Of a stretch of DNA of 64,000 nucleotides, positions 27,632 to 39,107 are shown piece by piece. Below the pieces are notes generated by a model that searched no databases, was not told the origin of the DNA, and saw only the letters and a program-made list of their open reading frames with translations. Position numbers and translations under genes: made by a program. This DNA comes from Burkholderia sp. GAS332 (GTDB taxonomy: Bacteria; Pseudomonadota; Gammaproteobacteria; Burkholderiales; Burkholderiaceae), in NCBI GenBank assembly GCA_900142905.1, contig FSRV01000001.1, forward strand, positions 2,108,001-2,172,000, read 5' to 3'. Numbering within the stretch: position 1 is the stretch's first letter; each line of letters starts with the position of its first letter.

Positions 27632-28993
27632 ATGAGTGCGTTGTTCGAAACAGAAGCGTTTGAGGCAGACACCGACTCGCGCCGGTTGTTGCGCAAGGCC
27701 TATTTGACTTCTGAGTGGCGAATCATCCCGCTTCTGTTTGGCTTATGGATGCTCGCGTGGGTGGACAGGGCGAACGTGGCGTTTGCAAAGCTGCAAATGC
27801 TCTCGGACCTGCATTTTAGCGAAACGGCATACGGTCTTGGAGCGGGGCTGTTTTTCCTCGGATATGTCTTTTTTTCTGTTCCAAGTTCGATCGTTCAGCA
27901 ACGCATTGGTGCAAGACTGGTCATATCGATGATTGCCATCGGCTGGGGCGTAGCTAGTGTCGCCATGATGTTCGTCAAATCTGTTGGAATGTTTTATGTC
28001 ATCCGCTTTCTGCTTGGCGTCTTCGAGGCAGGGTTCTACCCAGGCGTCATTCTATATTTCAACCAGTGGTTTCCAACGAAGCGGCGCACGCGAAATTTCA
28101 GCATTTTCCATTCCGCGGCAGTTTGCTCGACAGTCGCTGTCAGCTTGAGTGGCGGTTTCGTGCTCGAGCACATGAGCGGTATGTGGGGGTTGGCTGGATG
28201 GCGATGGATGTTTCTCTTGCAAGCCGTTCCGACGGTTCTGCTCGGAGGTGTGGCGCTCTTTGTCCTTCCGGATGGGCCCGCTACTGCACGTTGGCTTTCG
28301 GACGCCGAGCGACGTCTTATTCAGGACGACTTCGCGCGGGACCGGAATCATGCTGTACCACCCGCGCAAGGCTCGTCTCCCCTGATGGCCAACCCGATGC
28401 TCTGGCTGCTCGCGGGAATCTATTTCTGCATCCTGGCTGCTAATACCGCCTTAGGCTTCTTTACACCGACGATCCTGCGCGAAGCTGGCTTCGGAGGCTA
28501 TAGCGCGATAGGCAACGCGGTTGCTGCGATATGTGTGCTGGGTGCAATCGGCAACATTGCGTTCTCTACATTCGCGAGCCGTTATCGAGACGTTCGGTGG
28601 CACTGCGCAATCGCTGCGCTGGTCACGCTCACAAGTGTCCTGATATTGGTTTTCGTCTGGCATAGCAGCCGGCCGGCCACGTTTGCGACGCTGGTGTTCG
28701 GGATAGCCGGGACCGGTGCTGGGGTCTCGCTCTTCTGGCAACTCCCTGCGCGTTTCATGCGCGAAAATACCCTTGCATTCGGTGTGCCGCTCATCAGCTC
28801 TGTGGCCAACATTGCAGGATTTTTGACGCCCTGGATGACGGGGTATCTTCGCGATGCAACGGGTAGCTATGCCAGTGGTTTTATTGCCGCAGCAGGGGTT
28901 GAGGTCATTGCTGTAGTCGCACTCATCATCGGCATTCCGCTAGTCGCTCGCAAACAGCAGTCCGTACGTGAGAGCTGTTCCAGATGCAGCTGA
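27632..28993 (+). CDS. MFS transporter, anion:cation symporter (ACS) family
   Basis: 453 residues, 12 predicted membrane helices. ACS-family marks: IIPLLFGLWMLAWVDRANVAFA in helix 1, GAGLFFLGYVFFSVPSS, the RFLLGVFEAGFYPGVILYF helix and a second-half block AGTGAGVSLFWQLP. It probably imports the organic acid degraded by the preceding three enzymes. GGAG lies 8 bases before the ATG. Confidence 0.9.
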   Translation: MSALFETEAFEADTDSRRLLRKAYLTSEWRIIPLLFGLWMLAWVDRANVAFAKLQMLSDLHFSETAYGLGAGLFFLGYVFFSVPSSIVQQRIGARLVISMIAIGWGVASVAMMFVKSVGMFYVIRFLLGVFEAGFYPGVILYFNQWFPTKRRTRNFSIFHSAAVCSTVAVSLSGGFVLEHMSGMWGLAGWRWMFLLQAVPTVLLGGVALFVLPDGPATARWLSDAERRLIQDDFARDRNHAVPPAQGSSPLMANPMLWLLAGIYFCILAANTALGFFTPTILREAGFGGYSAIGNAVAAICVLGAIGNIAFSTFASRYRDVRWHCAIAALVTLTSVLILVFVWHSSRPATFATLVFGIAGTGAGVSLFWQLPARFMRENTLAFGVPLISSVANIAGFLTPWMTGYLRDATGSYASGFIAAAGVEVIAVVALIIGIPLVARKQQSVRESCSRCS

Positions 28994-29108
28994 TCAGGAA
29001 CTCAACATAGCGTGTAGAAGCCACCGTGAGTTAGGCCCAGGCTGTTCATCAAGCTAGCGACCCCAACTGGAAGGGCGCTCAATGGATGGCGCATGAGCGT
29101 CACCGGCG

Positions 29109-30020
29109 TCACCGGCGTCTCAGGTGTTCGTTCTGCTCGAACAACTCGATGATCCAGTCGATGAAAACCCGCACTTTGGCGCTCAGGTAGCGGTTTGGCG
29201 CGTAGATCACGTGCACGGGGGTGGCCTGCGGCTGCCATTCCTCGAGCAGCGGCGCGAGTGTGCCGGCGGCGATCGCGTCGCGCACCGAGTATGTCGGTGC
29301 CTGGATGATCCCGAGGCTCGCGAGGCCCGCGGCCAGATACGCATTCGTATCATCCACGACGAGCCGGTGATTCAGCGCGAGATCGCCTGTCTGATCATTG
29401 TGGGAGAACTGGAACGACAGCGCCCGGCCGCCGCGCGACGGGGTCATGCCGACGGTCGGCAGATCGCGTAACTGGTCCGGCGATGCAGGCGTGCCGTGCG
29501 CGTCGAGAAAAGCGGGCGTTGCGCACGTCGTGAAGCTAAAGCTGCCGATCTGCCGCGCGACCAGGAACTGCTCGTCGACCTCGCCGGCGCGGATCGCGCA
29601 GTCGATGCCCTCGGTCATCAGGTCGGTGCGCCTGTTGCCGAGGTCGAGGTCGATTCCGATATCCGGATAGGCACGGTAGAAGTCCGCGAGTGCGGGCACT
29701 AGCACGAGCGTACCGATGGCAGTCGGGACATCGACGTGGATCCCGCCCGAGGGTTTCCTCTGCGCGTGCGTGGTGGTCGATTCGATGTCCGCGAGGTCCG
29801 CGAGCAGGCGCACGACGCGCTCGTAGTAGATCGCTCCTTCCGGTGTGACTGTCACGGAGCGCGTCGTGCGGTGCAGTAGGCGAACCTGCAGATCTGCCTC
29901 GAGGTTCTGGATGAGCCGCGTCACCGTCGCCTTCGGCAGGTCGAGGGTGTCGGCCGCCTTCACGAAGGTCCCGGCTTCGACCACGCGGACGAAGGCGTTC
30001 ATTGCTGCAATGCGGTCCAT
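29109..30020 (-). CDS. LysR-family regulator
   Basis: 303 residues from ATG 30020, the usual family start (MDRIAAMNAFVRVVEAGTF); ATG 30035 is an upstream option. The winged HTH includes KAADTLDLPKATVTRLIQNLE and LLHRTTRSVTVTPEG. The effector domain starts near 88. It lies downstream of, and on the same strand as, the enoyl-CoA hydratase gene (59 bases between), so it may sit at the end of the minus-strand catabolic cluster it controls. Confidence 0.9.
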   Translation of the reverse strand: MDRIAAMNAFVRVVEAGTFVKAADTLDLPKATVTRLIQNLEADLQVRLLHRTTRSVTVTPEGAIYYERVVRLLADLADIESTTTHAQRKPSGGIHVDVPTAIGTLVLVPALADFYRAYPDIGIDLDLGNRRTDLMTEGIDCAIRAGEVDEQFLVARQIGSFSFTTCATPAFLDAHGTPASPDQLRDLPTVGMTPSRGGRALSFQFSHNDQTGDLALNHRLVVDDTNAYLAAGLASLGIIQAPTYSVRDAIAAGTLAPLLEEWQPQATPVHVIYAPNRYLSAKVRVFIDWIIELFEQNEHLRRR

Positions 30021-30079
30021 GATGCGCGGCGCCATTCGATGGGAGAGACGCCATTAGACCGCAATCCCGCTGCGTGCTG

Positions 30080-30868
30080 CTAGTGCCCGTTGAAATCCAT
30101 CGCCGGGCGCGGGCGGCCCGCGTTCAGCGCATCGACCGCGGAGTGGAGCCCGCGCCGCGCGTCGTCGGTGTCGAACAGCGGCATTGCGATGTCGAACATC
30201 GCTTCGTCCGCGGCGGCGACGCCGCCGACCGCCCATGCGCGCAGCAACGCCTTATGCGCGGCATAGGCCCGAGTGGGGCCGCGTGCGACCTTGCGCGCAA
30301 AATCGACTGATTCCTTCAGCAGGTCAGCGTCGGCGACCACGTGGTTCACGATACCGTTGCGTTCCATCGTCGCGGCAGGGACCTTCTCCGACGTCAGTGC
30401 CCACTCGGACGCGCGTGAGCGGCCCGCGCGCTCGGCGACCCGGTAGATGCCGCCGAGCACGGTGACGATCCCGAGCGTCTGTTCGGGATGCCCAAACGTC
30501 GCGGATTCGGCCGCGAAGATCACGTCCGCGCGCAGCGCAAGTTCGAGGCCACCGCCGAAACACAGACCCTGCACCGCGGCGACGACCGGCAGCGGAAGGT
30601 GCTCGAAGCGATTGAACACGGACATGTAATGGGCGAAGCGGGCACGCAGTTCGCGCACGCTTGCATCGGGCCAGGTCATGATGTCGCCGCCGAACGAGAA
30701 GTTTTCGCCTTCGCTGCGCACGAGCACCGCGCGCGCGTCGCTGCGCTCGATCGCGGTGACGGCCGCGGCCAGTTCGTCGACCATCCGGTCGTCGATGCGA
30801 TTCTGCGGAGGGCGGTCGAGGACGATCGTCGCGAGGCAGTCGTCGAAGCTGACAGTCAGGTGAGGCAT
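30080..30868 (-). CDS. Enoyl-CoA hydratase/isomerase family protein
   Basis: 262 residues from ATG 30868 with AAAGGAT upstream. Crotonase motifs: NFSFGGDIMTW, QGLCFGGGLELALRAD and HPEQTLGIVTVLGG, giving both Glu positions. It is only 29 bases downstream of the alpha/beta-hydrolase gene and probably in the same operon. It is a distant paralogue of the hydratase at 24.2 kb, not a recent duplicate. Confidence 0.88.
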   Translation of the reverse strand: MPHLTVSFDDCLATIVLDRPPQNRIDDRMVDELAAAVTAIERSDARAVLVRSEGENFSFGGDIMTWPDASVRELRARFAHYMSVFNRFEHLPLPVVAAVQGLCFGGGLELALRADVIFAAESATFGHPEQTLGIVTVLGGIYRVAERAGRSRASEWALTSEKVPAATMERNGIVNHVVADADLLKESVDFARKVARGPTRAYAAHKALLRAWAVGGVAAADEAMFDIAMPLFDTDDARRGLHSAVDALNAGRPRPAMDFNGH

Positions 30869-30897
30869 GGGGAAATCCTTTGTCGTGAACGTGATTG

Positions 30898-31791
30898 TTA
30901 GCCGAGGTGCTGCCTGAACCACTCGACTGCGGCTTCGCTGGAAAGCCGGAATTGCGACAGATACGGATCGAAGTGGCCGCCTTCGATCGTCACGAGGCGC
31001 TTGGGCTGCAGCGCGCGTTCGTAGGCCTCGAGTTCGAGGTCAGTCAGCGTGATCGTGTCGCGCATGGCGACCACCATCAGGAGCGGCGTCGGCGATACGC
31101 GCGCGATCCACTGGCCGGGCTCGTACATGCGCGCGGCGCGTGTCGAGCGGACCGTCACGTTGTTTTCCCACGCGCCGTCCGGCAGCGGTTGCAGATAGAA
31201 GCCGATCGCGTCCTGCGCGCGATACGACGCGGGGATCGCGGGATCGGCACTGACGATCGCTTGACGCCGGGGCGGCTCGCCACGCAATTGTGCGCGATCG
31301 TCGTCGGCGAACGCTTCTTCGATCGCCGCAACGTTCTCCGGCGGAATGCGGCGCAGCCCCTGTTCGTAGCCGCTGATCGTCGGCACCTGCGCGACGACGC
31401 AGCGCAGGCGCCGGTCGGTCGCGCCGAGCACGATCGCATGGCCGCCCGCATAGCTCGTGCCCCACAGGCCGATGCGCGCAGGATCGACGACGTCGAGACT
31501 TTCGAGGAAGCTGATGGCGCGTCGCCAGTCCGCGATCTGACGCCACGGATCGATGTCGTGGCGCGGCATGCCTTCGCTCGCGCCGAAGCCGCGATGGTCG
31601 TGCAGCAGCACGACGAAGCCGGCTTCGGCGAACGCGCGTGCGAACGGTTCGAGCGCGTGCTCCTTCACGCCGGCGTAGCCGTGCGCCATGGTGATCGCGG
31701 GTCGCCGTCCCTCGCCAGGCGGAACGAAGAGCCAGCCGCGTAGCTTGACGCCGCCGTCCACTTCGAACTCCACGTCGGTACGTTTTATCAT
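30898..31791 (-). CDS. Alpha/beta-hydrolase
   Basis: 297 residues. Features: HGYAGVKEHALEPFARAFAEAG, HDHRGFGASEG, the nucleophile elbow GTSYAGG, and C-terminal EGGHFDPY with the catalytic His. It resembles the UPF0255/CocE-like cytosolic hydrolases active on thioesters or esters. GGAG is 6 bases upstream of the ATG. In the minus-strand catabolic cluster it could hydrolyse an acyl-CoA or ring-cleavage product. Confidence 0.85.
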   Translation of the reverse strand: MIKRTDVEFEVDGGVKLRGWLFVPPGEGRRPAITMAHGYAGVKEHALEPFARAFAEAGFVVLLHDHRGFGASEGMPRHDIDPWRQIADWRRAISFLESLDVVDPARIGLWGTSYAGGHAIVLGATDRRLRCVVAQVPTISGYEQGLRRIPPENVAAIEEAFADDDRAQLRGEPPRRQAIVSADPAIPASYRAQDAIGFYLQPLPDGAWENNVTVRSTRAARMYEPGQWIARVSPTPLLMVVAMRDTITLTDLELEAYERALQPKRLVTIEGGHFDPYLSQFRLSSEAAVEWFRQHLG

Positions 31792-31900
31792 CTAAATCTC
31801 CGTGATTTTGCAGGGGCGCGCGAATCACGCGCCGCAATAGGGGAGGCTGCGTCGAGCTGCCCTTGCAGGACGCGGCCGAAAATGGTTTGGGTGTTCGGTG

Positions 31901-32353
31901 TTACGCGGGCCGGCGCGCGACGATCAGCTTTGCGCTCAGGCTCTGCACGACGTCGCCATGCTGATTGATCGTTCTGGAGCGCAGCACCAGCATGCCGCGA
32001 TCGGTGCGCGAGCGCGACGGAGTCAGCTCCGCGACTTCGCTTTCGACATGCAGCACGTCGCCGGGGCGCGTCGGCATCTTCCATTCGATCTCGGCGCCGG
32101 CACCGAGCACGCCGTTGGCCAGCTTCGGGCCACTGGAGACGAGCAGACGCATCGTGATCGCTGCGGTATGCCAGCCGCTCGCGGCGAGCCCGCCGAACAT
32201 CGTGCCGCGCGCGGCTTCATCGTCGAGATGGAACGGCTGCGGATCGAACTCTGTGGCGAACCGTTTGATATCGGCAGCGCTGACTTCATGCGAACCGGTG
32301 GTGAAGGTGTCGCCGACCTTGAGGTCGTCGAAATAGAGCGTTTCCTGAGTCAT
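31901..32353 (-). CDS. MaoC-family (R)-specific enoyl-CoA hydratase/dehydratase
   Basis: 150 residues in the hot-dog fold. The hydratase-2 motif is present: FATEFDPQPFHLDDEAA with the Asp/His dyad, then MFGGLAASGWHTAA. It hydrates trans-2-enoyl-CoA to the (R)-3-hydroxy form. It lies upstream of the hydrolase with 109 bases between, same strand. Confidence 0.88.
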   Translation of the reverse strand: MTQETLYFDDLKVGDTFTTGSHEVSAADIKRFATEFDPQPFHLDDEAARGTMFGGLAASGWHTAAITMRLLVSSGPKLANGVLGAGAEIEWKMPTRPGDVLHVESEVAELTPSRSRTDRGMLVLRSRTINQHGDVVQSLSAKLIVARRPA

Positions 32354-32654
32354 GGCCTTGTCCTTCGAAGCTGAGCATAGCGGGCCGGCCGGCTGATTTC
32401 GTTCGCTGTCCCGCGGGTATGACTACTACTTTAGGAAATATCTCTGCGAGGAGAAAGAGAGTACGGGTGAATGCATCATTTCAAACTCGTCAATTATCGG
32501 TACGGCTGGCTGTACGTATGCTGAAATGCCGCGCTTCAGGGGAGGGTGTTGCCACTTCCACCGTTTGCGTAGTCGCTTCGAGAGGCGCTCCGACATTCAG
32601 GAAGCGCTCCTGAAAGTCGGTTGTTGCATGATCCACCGGGCCTCAAATTTTTGC
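32354..32654. other. Intergenic region between tautomerase and MaoC genes
   Basis: About 300 bases, lower in GC than the flanking genes, with no convincing reading frame. It must hold the MaoC-gene promoter. No repeats or terminator seen. Confidence 0.35.
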
Positions 32655-33158
32655 TTATTTCTCTACGATATAGGGAACATCGATACGGGGGCGGGCGGCC
32701 ACGGCTTGTTCCATGGCGTCGATGCGTTCGCTATCGAGCTTCAATGTCCGTGCGGTGAACACGCTGGTCCAGGTCTGCCCGTCGATACTCCAGGTGCCGC
32801 TAGGGATCTCCTCGACAATGCAAAATACGCGCGGGCCGCTGCCGTCACCCTTCGTTCCGTCGACCTCAAGGATTGTGTCGGTTAGCTCGCGAGCTAGACT
32901 GTCGATCCGCTTTTGATCCATGAACCCGGCCATGACCCGAACATTGACGCGATAAATGTTCTGCTTGGGAGATTTTCCGGCGACGGTGATGTGATGTTGG
33001 GGACGTTCGTCAAGGTAGACCCAGGCGACGGACGCGGACGTCTCGTTAATTTCGATTCCTTCCCACCGAAGCGCGATGGCCCACAGCTTCGCCGAGAGCC
33101 TGCTTTGAGCGTCGGTGTTCAATGAACCTTGCGCAAAAGTAACATCCATAAGCGGCAT
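32655..33158 (-). CDS. Tautomerase-superfamily protein, long form (167 residues)
   Basis: After Met removal the chain starts with Pro, the catalytic nucleophile of the 4-oxalocrotonate tautomerase superfamily. At 167 residues it looks like a fused two-module member, longer than 4-OT (62) or cis-CaaD (about 150). The second half contains VNVRVMAGFMDQKRIDSLARELTDTIL. AGGAG lies 8 bases before the ATG. It is the first gene of the minus-strand catabolic set, and an isomerase of a keto-enol intermediate would fit that context. Confidence 0.72.
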   Translation of the reverse strand: MPLMDVTFAQGSLNTDAQSRLSAKLWAIALRWEGIEINETSASVAWVYLDERPQHHITVAGKSPKQNIYRVNVRVMAGFMDQKRIDSLARELTDTILEVDGTKGDGSGPRVFCIVEEIPSGTWSIDGQTWTSVFTARTLKLDSERIDAMEQAVAARPRIDVPYIVEK

Positions 33159-33658
33159 GACCAGTACTCCTGATATTGAAGGGCGGGTGTATCAAGGATT
33201 GCCTCGCGCCTGGGCTGGTGAGGCATCTCACTTCCTCCCATGGCGAGCTTCGGCCCTCCGGGTCGCTAGTGCGGAACCCGCGCGGACCAATGGATTTAAG
33301 GTATCAGTCGAGGCGGCGTACTGTTTGCATTTCCGTGCATGGAGAATTGGCGCATAGCGCACGCGCTGTCTTCGCCGAAGACCGGGAGAGGGCGAGGCGC
33401 GCTGTGGCTAGCACGCATCGCGAGGTTGCGAAATGCCTGTGCGCGTAAAGTCAACTCCTTTTGCACGATGGAGCAAGGGTGGGACCGCAACGAGAACCAT
33501 AATGGGGATAGCGCGGTCGCTCAGGTAGTACGGGCGTACCGCTGATACGTGCAGGTCCGGCAGGTGTGCGACGCAGCAAGCCTAAGCGGATGAAGCTAGC
33601 ATCACGCGCAGGGCCGGGTCGTTCGGTGTACCCTCGAAAAATAGCGCAAGCGTCTCCC
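33159..33658. other. Intergenic region between tautomerase and AraC genes
   Basis: About 500 bases between divergent genes. Several short frames exist but none has recognisable content or a ribosome site. It should contain both promoters. I see no strong dyad. Confidence 0.35.
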
Positions 33659-34675
33659 ATGGAAGAGGCGCCGAGATTGGAGGCAGACTTGCAAAACGCT
33701 TTCACCGAATGGTCGATCGATGGGGTTCCCACGAACGATCGCACGGACGCCTGGCAGGATGTGCTGAGTCACAGCTACAGGGAGTGGCAGGTTCCGCAAC
33801 GGTTGCCTGCGACGTTCTATGCGAGTGTGAAGCAGCACGACTTTGCCGGCGCCGGGATTGTTGAAACGATCTGTGACCCTTGCATCGGCCAACGGACACG
33901 CGCTCAGGTACGGCATGACGATGATCTGTATGTGGGTGTCCAGCTGACCACGGGCGGCCGTGAGCGCTTCAGGATTGGCGATTCCGGGGTGGAGGTGACA
34001 TCGGGCGACCTCGTTGTATGGACGACCGATCAGGAGGTGCAGTTCGAAGTGCTTGAGCGGCTGCACAAGGTAACGCTGATGATCCCCTGGTCATTGATGC
34101 GGGAGCGTTTGCCGGAGCGGAAGCAGCCACCGTCGGGCGGCAAGATCGAAAGCCGTACGGGCGTCGGCTCGTTGCTGGCGGTCCACCTGCTGGCATTGTC
34201 GAACCAGATCGACAGCCTCGACCAGCGTGTTCAGGCTTCTGTGAGCCGGTCCACGCTCGAACTTCTTGGCATTGCCCTCTCGGGCCAGCAGCCCTCGGCG
34301 ACGTTCGATGCGAGTGCGGCGATGCTGCGGCGCGTGAAGGATTTCATCCTGCAGCATCTTCATGAAGAGGATCTGAATCCCACACGCATCGCAGAGGCGA
34401 ACAACATTTCGCTGCGCTACCTGCATATGCTGTTCCAGCGCAGCGAGATGACCGTCTCCGGATTCATCCTGGACAGTCGTCTGCATGTATGCAAAGAGGC
34501 GCTGATTGATCCCGCCTTTCAGCGCCTGCAAATTTCCGAGATCGCGTTCCGCTGGGGCTTCAATTCGCTAAGCCATTTCTGCCGGACCTTCCGGCAGCGG
34601 TATGGCGCCTCCCCCGGCGACGTGCGCCGCGCAGCACCGAGTGGCACTGCGGGCTCGGGCGCGGACGTTGTCTGA
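33659..34675 (+). CDS. AraC-family regulator
   Basis: 338 residues from ATG 33659; an in-frame extension to 33566 is basic and unlike the family. The N-terminal part resembles the AraC-binding-like domain (GRERFRIGDSGVEVTSGDLVVWTTD). The C-terminal double HTH spans about 240-335 (LHEEDLNPTRIAEANNISLRYLHMLFQ and IAFRWGFNSLSHFCRTFRQRYG). It is divergent from the tautomerase/MaoC/hydrolase/hydratase cluster and convergent with the glyoxalase gene, so it may activate the former. Confidence 0.88.
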   Translation: MEEAPRLEADLQNAFTEWSIDGVPTNDRTDAWQDVLSHSYREWQVPQRLPATFYASVKQHDFAGAGIVETICDPCIGQRTRAQVRHDDDLYVGVQLTTGGRERFRIGDSGVEVTSGDLVVWTTDQEVQFEVLERLHKVTLMIPWSLMRERLPERKQPPSGGKIESRTGVGSLLAVHLLALSNQIDSLDQRVQASVSRSTLELLGIALSGQQPSATFDASAAMLRRVKDFILQHLHEEDLNPTRIAEANNISLRYLHMLFQRSEMTVSGFILDSRLHVCKEALIDPAFQRLQISEIAFRWGFNSLSHFCRTFRQRYGASPGDVRRAAPSGTAGSGADVV

Positions 34676-34730
34676 CTCTGTCTCTGACAAGCGGCGGTGG
34701 CGCACCTGACTCGCCACCGCGCCGCATCAC

Positions 34731-35126
34731 TCACACGTAATGCCCTGAGCGCTCCAGCACCTCGATCTTGTAGCCGTCAGGGTCCTGGATGAAGAAAAAG
34801 CGCGCGAGCATCTCGTCGCCACGTTTGAATTCCTTCACCGCGGTCGGATTGATGCCCAGTCCCGCCATCCGCTCGTGCTCAGATTCGAGGTCTGCTACGG
34901 CGACCGCGACGTGCCCGTAGCCATCGCCATGCGTGTAGGCTGGCTCGCGACCCTTGTTCCACGTGAGCTCGATCTCGAAGTCGTTCTCTTCGTTGCGCAG
35001 ATACACAAGCGAAAAGTCAGGGAAGTCCAGGCGGTGGCTGGTCGAGAGTCCGAGCGCATCCTTGTAGAACTGCAACGACCGGTCAAGGTCGTGAACACGG
35101 ATCATGGAGTGAATGATCTTGGCCAA
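34731..35126 (-). CDS. Lactoylglutathione lyase-like protein (glyoxalase I family)
   Basis: 131 residues, one VOC module pair. Metal ligands in GloA-like positions can be seen: His6, the Glu in NDFEIELTW, the His in GYGHVAVAV and the Glu in YKIEVLE. The start HSMIRVHDLDRSLQFYKDALGL is typical. It would isomerise the methylglyoxal-glutathione hemithioacetal, though substrate drift is possible. It is last in a three-gene minus-strand group with a SnoaL-like and a cupin gene. Confidence 0.88.
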   Translation of the reverse strand: MAKIIHSMIRVHDLDRSLQFYKDALGLSTSHRLDFPDFSLVYLRNEENDFEIELTWNKGREPAYTHGDGYGHVAVAVADLESEHERMAGLGINPTAVKEFKRGDEMLARFFFIQDPDGYKIEVLERSGHYV

Positions 35127-35211
35127 TTTTCTCTTCCAGAGATAGTAATCCTATATAAACGCTAAGCTCGAACCTGTCCGAACGGTTCCTGCTGACTGGT
35201 TCGAGTGGCGC

Positions 35212-35568
35212 TTACCCCGAGAAGGGGGTGAAGGTCTGGACCGCGATCTTGCCATCCTTGACGACCAGCGTATCGGTGGCAAGCGTCACCCAGGGCTTCG
35301 CCTCCCACGCCATGTAGGCGACCTCGCCAGCCGTACTCCTGCTCGTGATCTTGAATGCGGGCCAGAATCCGGGATCGGCGCTTTCGATGAACGCCTTGAA
35401 GAAGCCGCGGATTTCCGCGGTGCCACGATAGGTCTTGTCCGGCGTGATGATCGTCGAGCGGTCGTCGTAGTCTTTCAGAAGCTCGTCCAGACCTTGAGCG
35501 AACGCGCCGAGATGGTGGTCGAACACCTGCTGGGTGGCACCGTCGATCTGTGCTGAAGCATGGGCCAT
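35212..35568 (-). CDS. SnoaL-like / NTF2-fold protein
   Basis: 118 residues from ATG 35568, with GGAGAC 7 bases upstream; a TTG 15 bases earlier is less likely. The cone-shaped NTF2-like pattern is visible (HHLGAFAQGLDELLKDYDDRSTI, TYRGTAEIRGFFKAF, LVVKDGKIAVQTFTPF). These proteins are small isomerases, hydratases or dimerisation domains; the role here is unknown. Second of the cupin, SnoaL, glyoxalase group. Confidence 0.8.
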   Translation of the reverse strand: MAHASAQIDGATQQVFDHHLGAFAQGLDELLKDYDDRSTIITPDKTYRGTAEIRGFFKAFIESADPGFWPAFKITSRSTAGEVAYMAWEAKPWVTLATDTLVVKDGKIAVQTFTPFSG

Positions 35569-35660
35569 GTTCAATGTCTCCAAAAACCGGTTGCAGATCC
35601 CGCAAACAGGCTGTCGCGGGCATTCGGCTCAATGCGGGCAGCCCCTGCGCGTTGCGCAAA

Positions 35661-36098
35661 TCAGCCCGCGTAGGCGCGCTGCGCTTCGTCCCACGTCACG
35701 ACGACGATCGGCGTGCCGTCTTCCTTGATGAAGGACAGCGGGCCGAGGAACGTCATATAGAACTCGCTATCGACGGGGAAATACGTCTTGTCGTGCCGCG
35801 CGTTGGCGGATTCGTAGCCGTATGCGGGCGCGACGACGGTGTCACCACCGTGCTCGGCGCCGCCGCGAACATCCATGCGGCCTTTCATCAGGAGATATTC
35901 ACCGGGCCCGACATGGAAGTGGGCATTAAAGGAGGAGCCGGCCGGGCAGTCGAAAATCGCCGTCCAGGCACCCATCTCGGGCGAGGCGTGCAGCATCTTC
36001 CAGCGGATGCCGCCATGGGAAAGCGCATCGGGGAACGCCTTCCAGGGGATATCGTTCAGTTGAACGGCTTCTTCTTGGACCTTCGGCTTGATTTCCAT
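35661..36098 (-). CDS. Cupin protein (ChrR/dihydroxyacetophenone-dioxygenase-like)
   Basis: 145 residues from ATG 36098, which is 6 bases after AGGAG; ATG 36101 directly before it is the alternative. One cupin barrel with the metal motif HFHVGPGEYLLMKGRMDVRGG (His, His, Glu) is followed by FPVDSEFYMTFLGPLSFI. It resembles the ChrR-type cupin and 2,4'-dihydroxyacetophenone dioxygenase-like proteins, so oxygenase or sensor roles are both possible. First gene of the small minus-strand operon. Its upstream region carries the remarkable repeat cassette shared with the AraC gene at 60.4 kb. Confidence 0.8.
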   Translation of the reverse strand: MEIKPKVQEEAVQLNDIPWKAFPDALSHGGIRWKMLHASPEMGAWTAIFDCPAGSSFNAHFHVGPGEYLLMKGRMDVRGGAEHGGDTVVAPAYGYESANARHDKTYFPVDSEFYMTFLGPLSFIKEDGTPIVVVTWDEAQRAYAG

Positions 36099-36107
36099 CA
36101 TCGTCTC

Positions 36108-36206
36108 CTGTGTCGATCGGAGTTGGCGCTTTAGCTGTCGGCCAGAGTTCGCGCTTTAGCGCGCTACTCTGGTCCCATGCAAAGCACTTACTCCGATCCC
36201 ATGCAA
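36108..36206 (-). promoter_or_regulatory. Repeat cassette A: two 24-base-spaced direct repeats plus nested inverted repeats, upstream of the cupin gene
   Basis: Read on the minus strand, two 18-base repeats, TTGCATGGGATCGGAGTA (36206-36189) and TTGCATGGGACCAGAGTA (36182-36165), lie with 24-base spacing. Toward the gene come the inverted partners: ACTCTGG pairs with CCAGAGT of the second repeat, and ACTCCGATC pairs with GATCGGAGT of the first. An inner CGCGC-TAAA-GCGCG hairpin sits in the centre. The cupin ribosome site follows immediately. The same arrangement precedes the AraC gene at 60.45 kb. It could be a set of regulator half-sites or a structured mRNA leader. Confidence 0.65.
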
Positions 36207-39030
<2,824 letters not shown>

Positions 39031-39041
39031 GCGTGCGCGGG

Positions 39042-39074
39042 GTCCCGCCAGGGCTGTCACCCTGACGGGACTTT
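39042..39074 (+). terminator. Probable terminator of katG
   Basis: 12-bp stem with one C-A mismatch: arms 39042-39053 and 39060-39071, 6-base loop, followed by a short TTT. It begins 12 bases after the katG stop. Confidence 0.6.
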
Positions 39075-39107
39075 GCTAAAACGTGCGAATGGCAGGCTTC
39101 CATGTTG

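Noticed and set aside
30898..31837. Long open frames on both strands over the 31 kb hydrolase gene
   Set aside because: They are typical high-GC shadow frames with Arg-rich nonsense products; only the minus-strand alpha/beta-hydrolase has family motifs.
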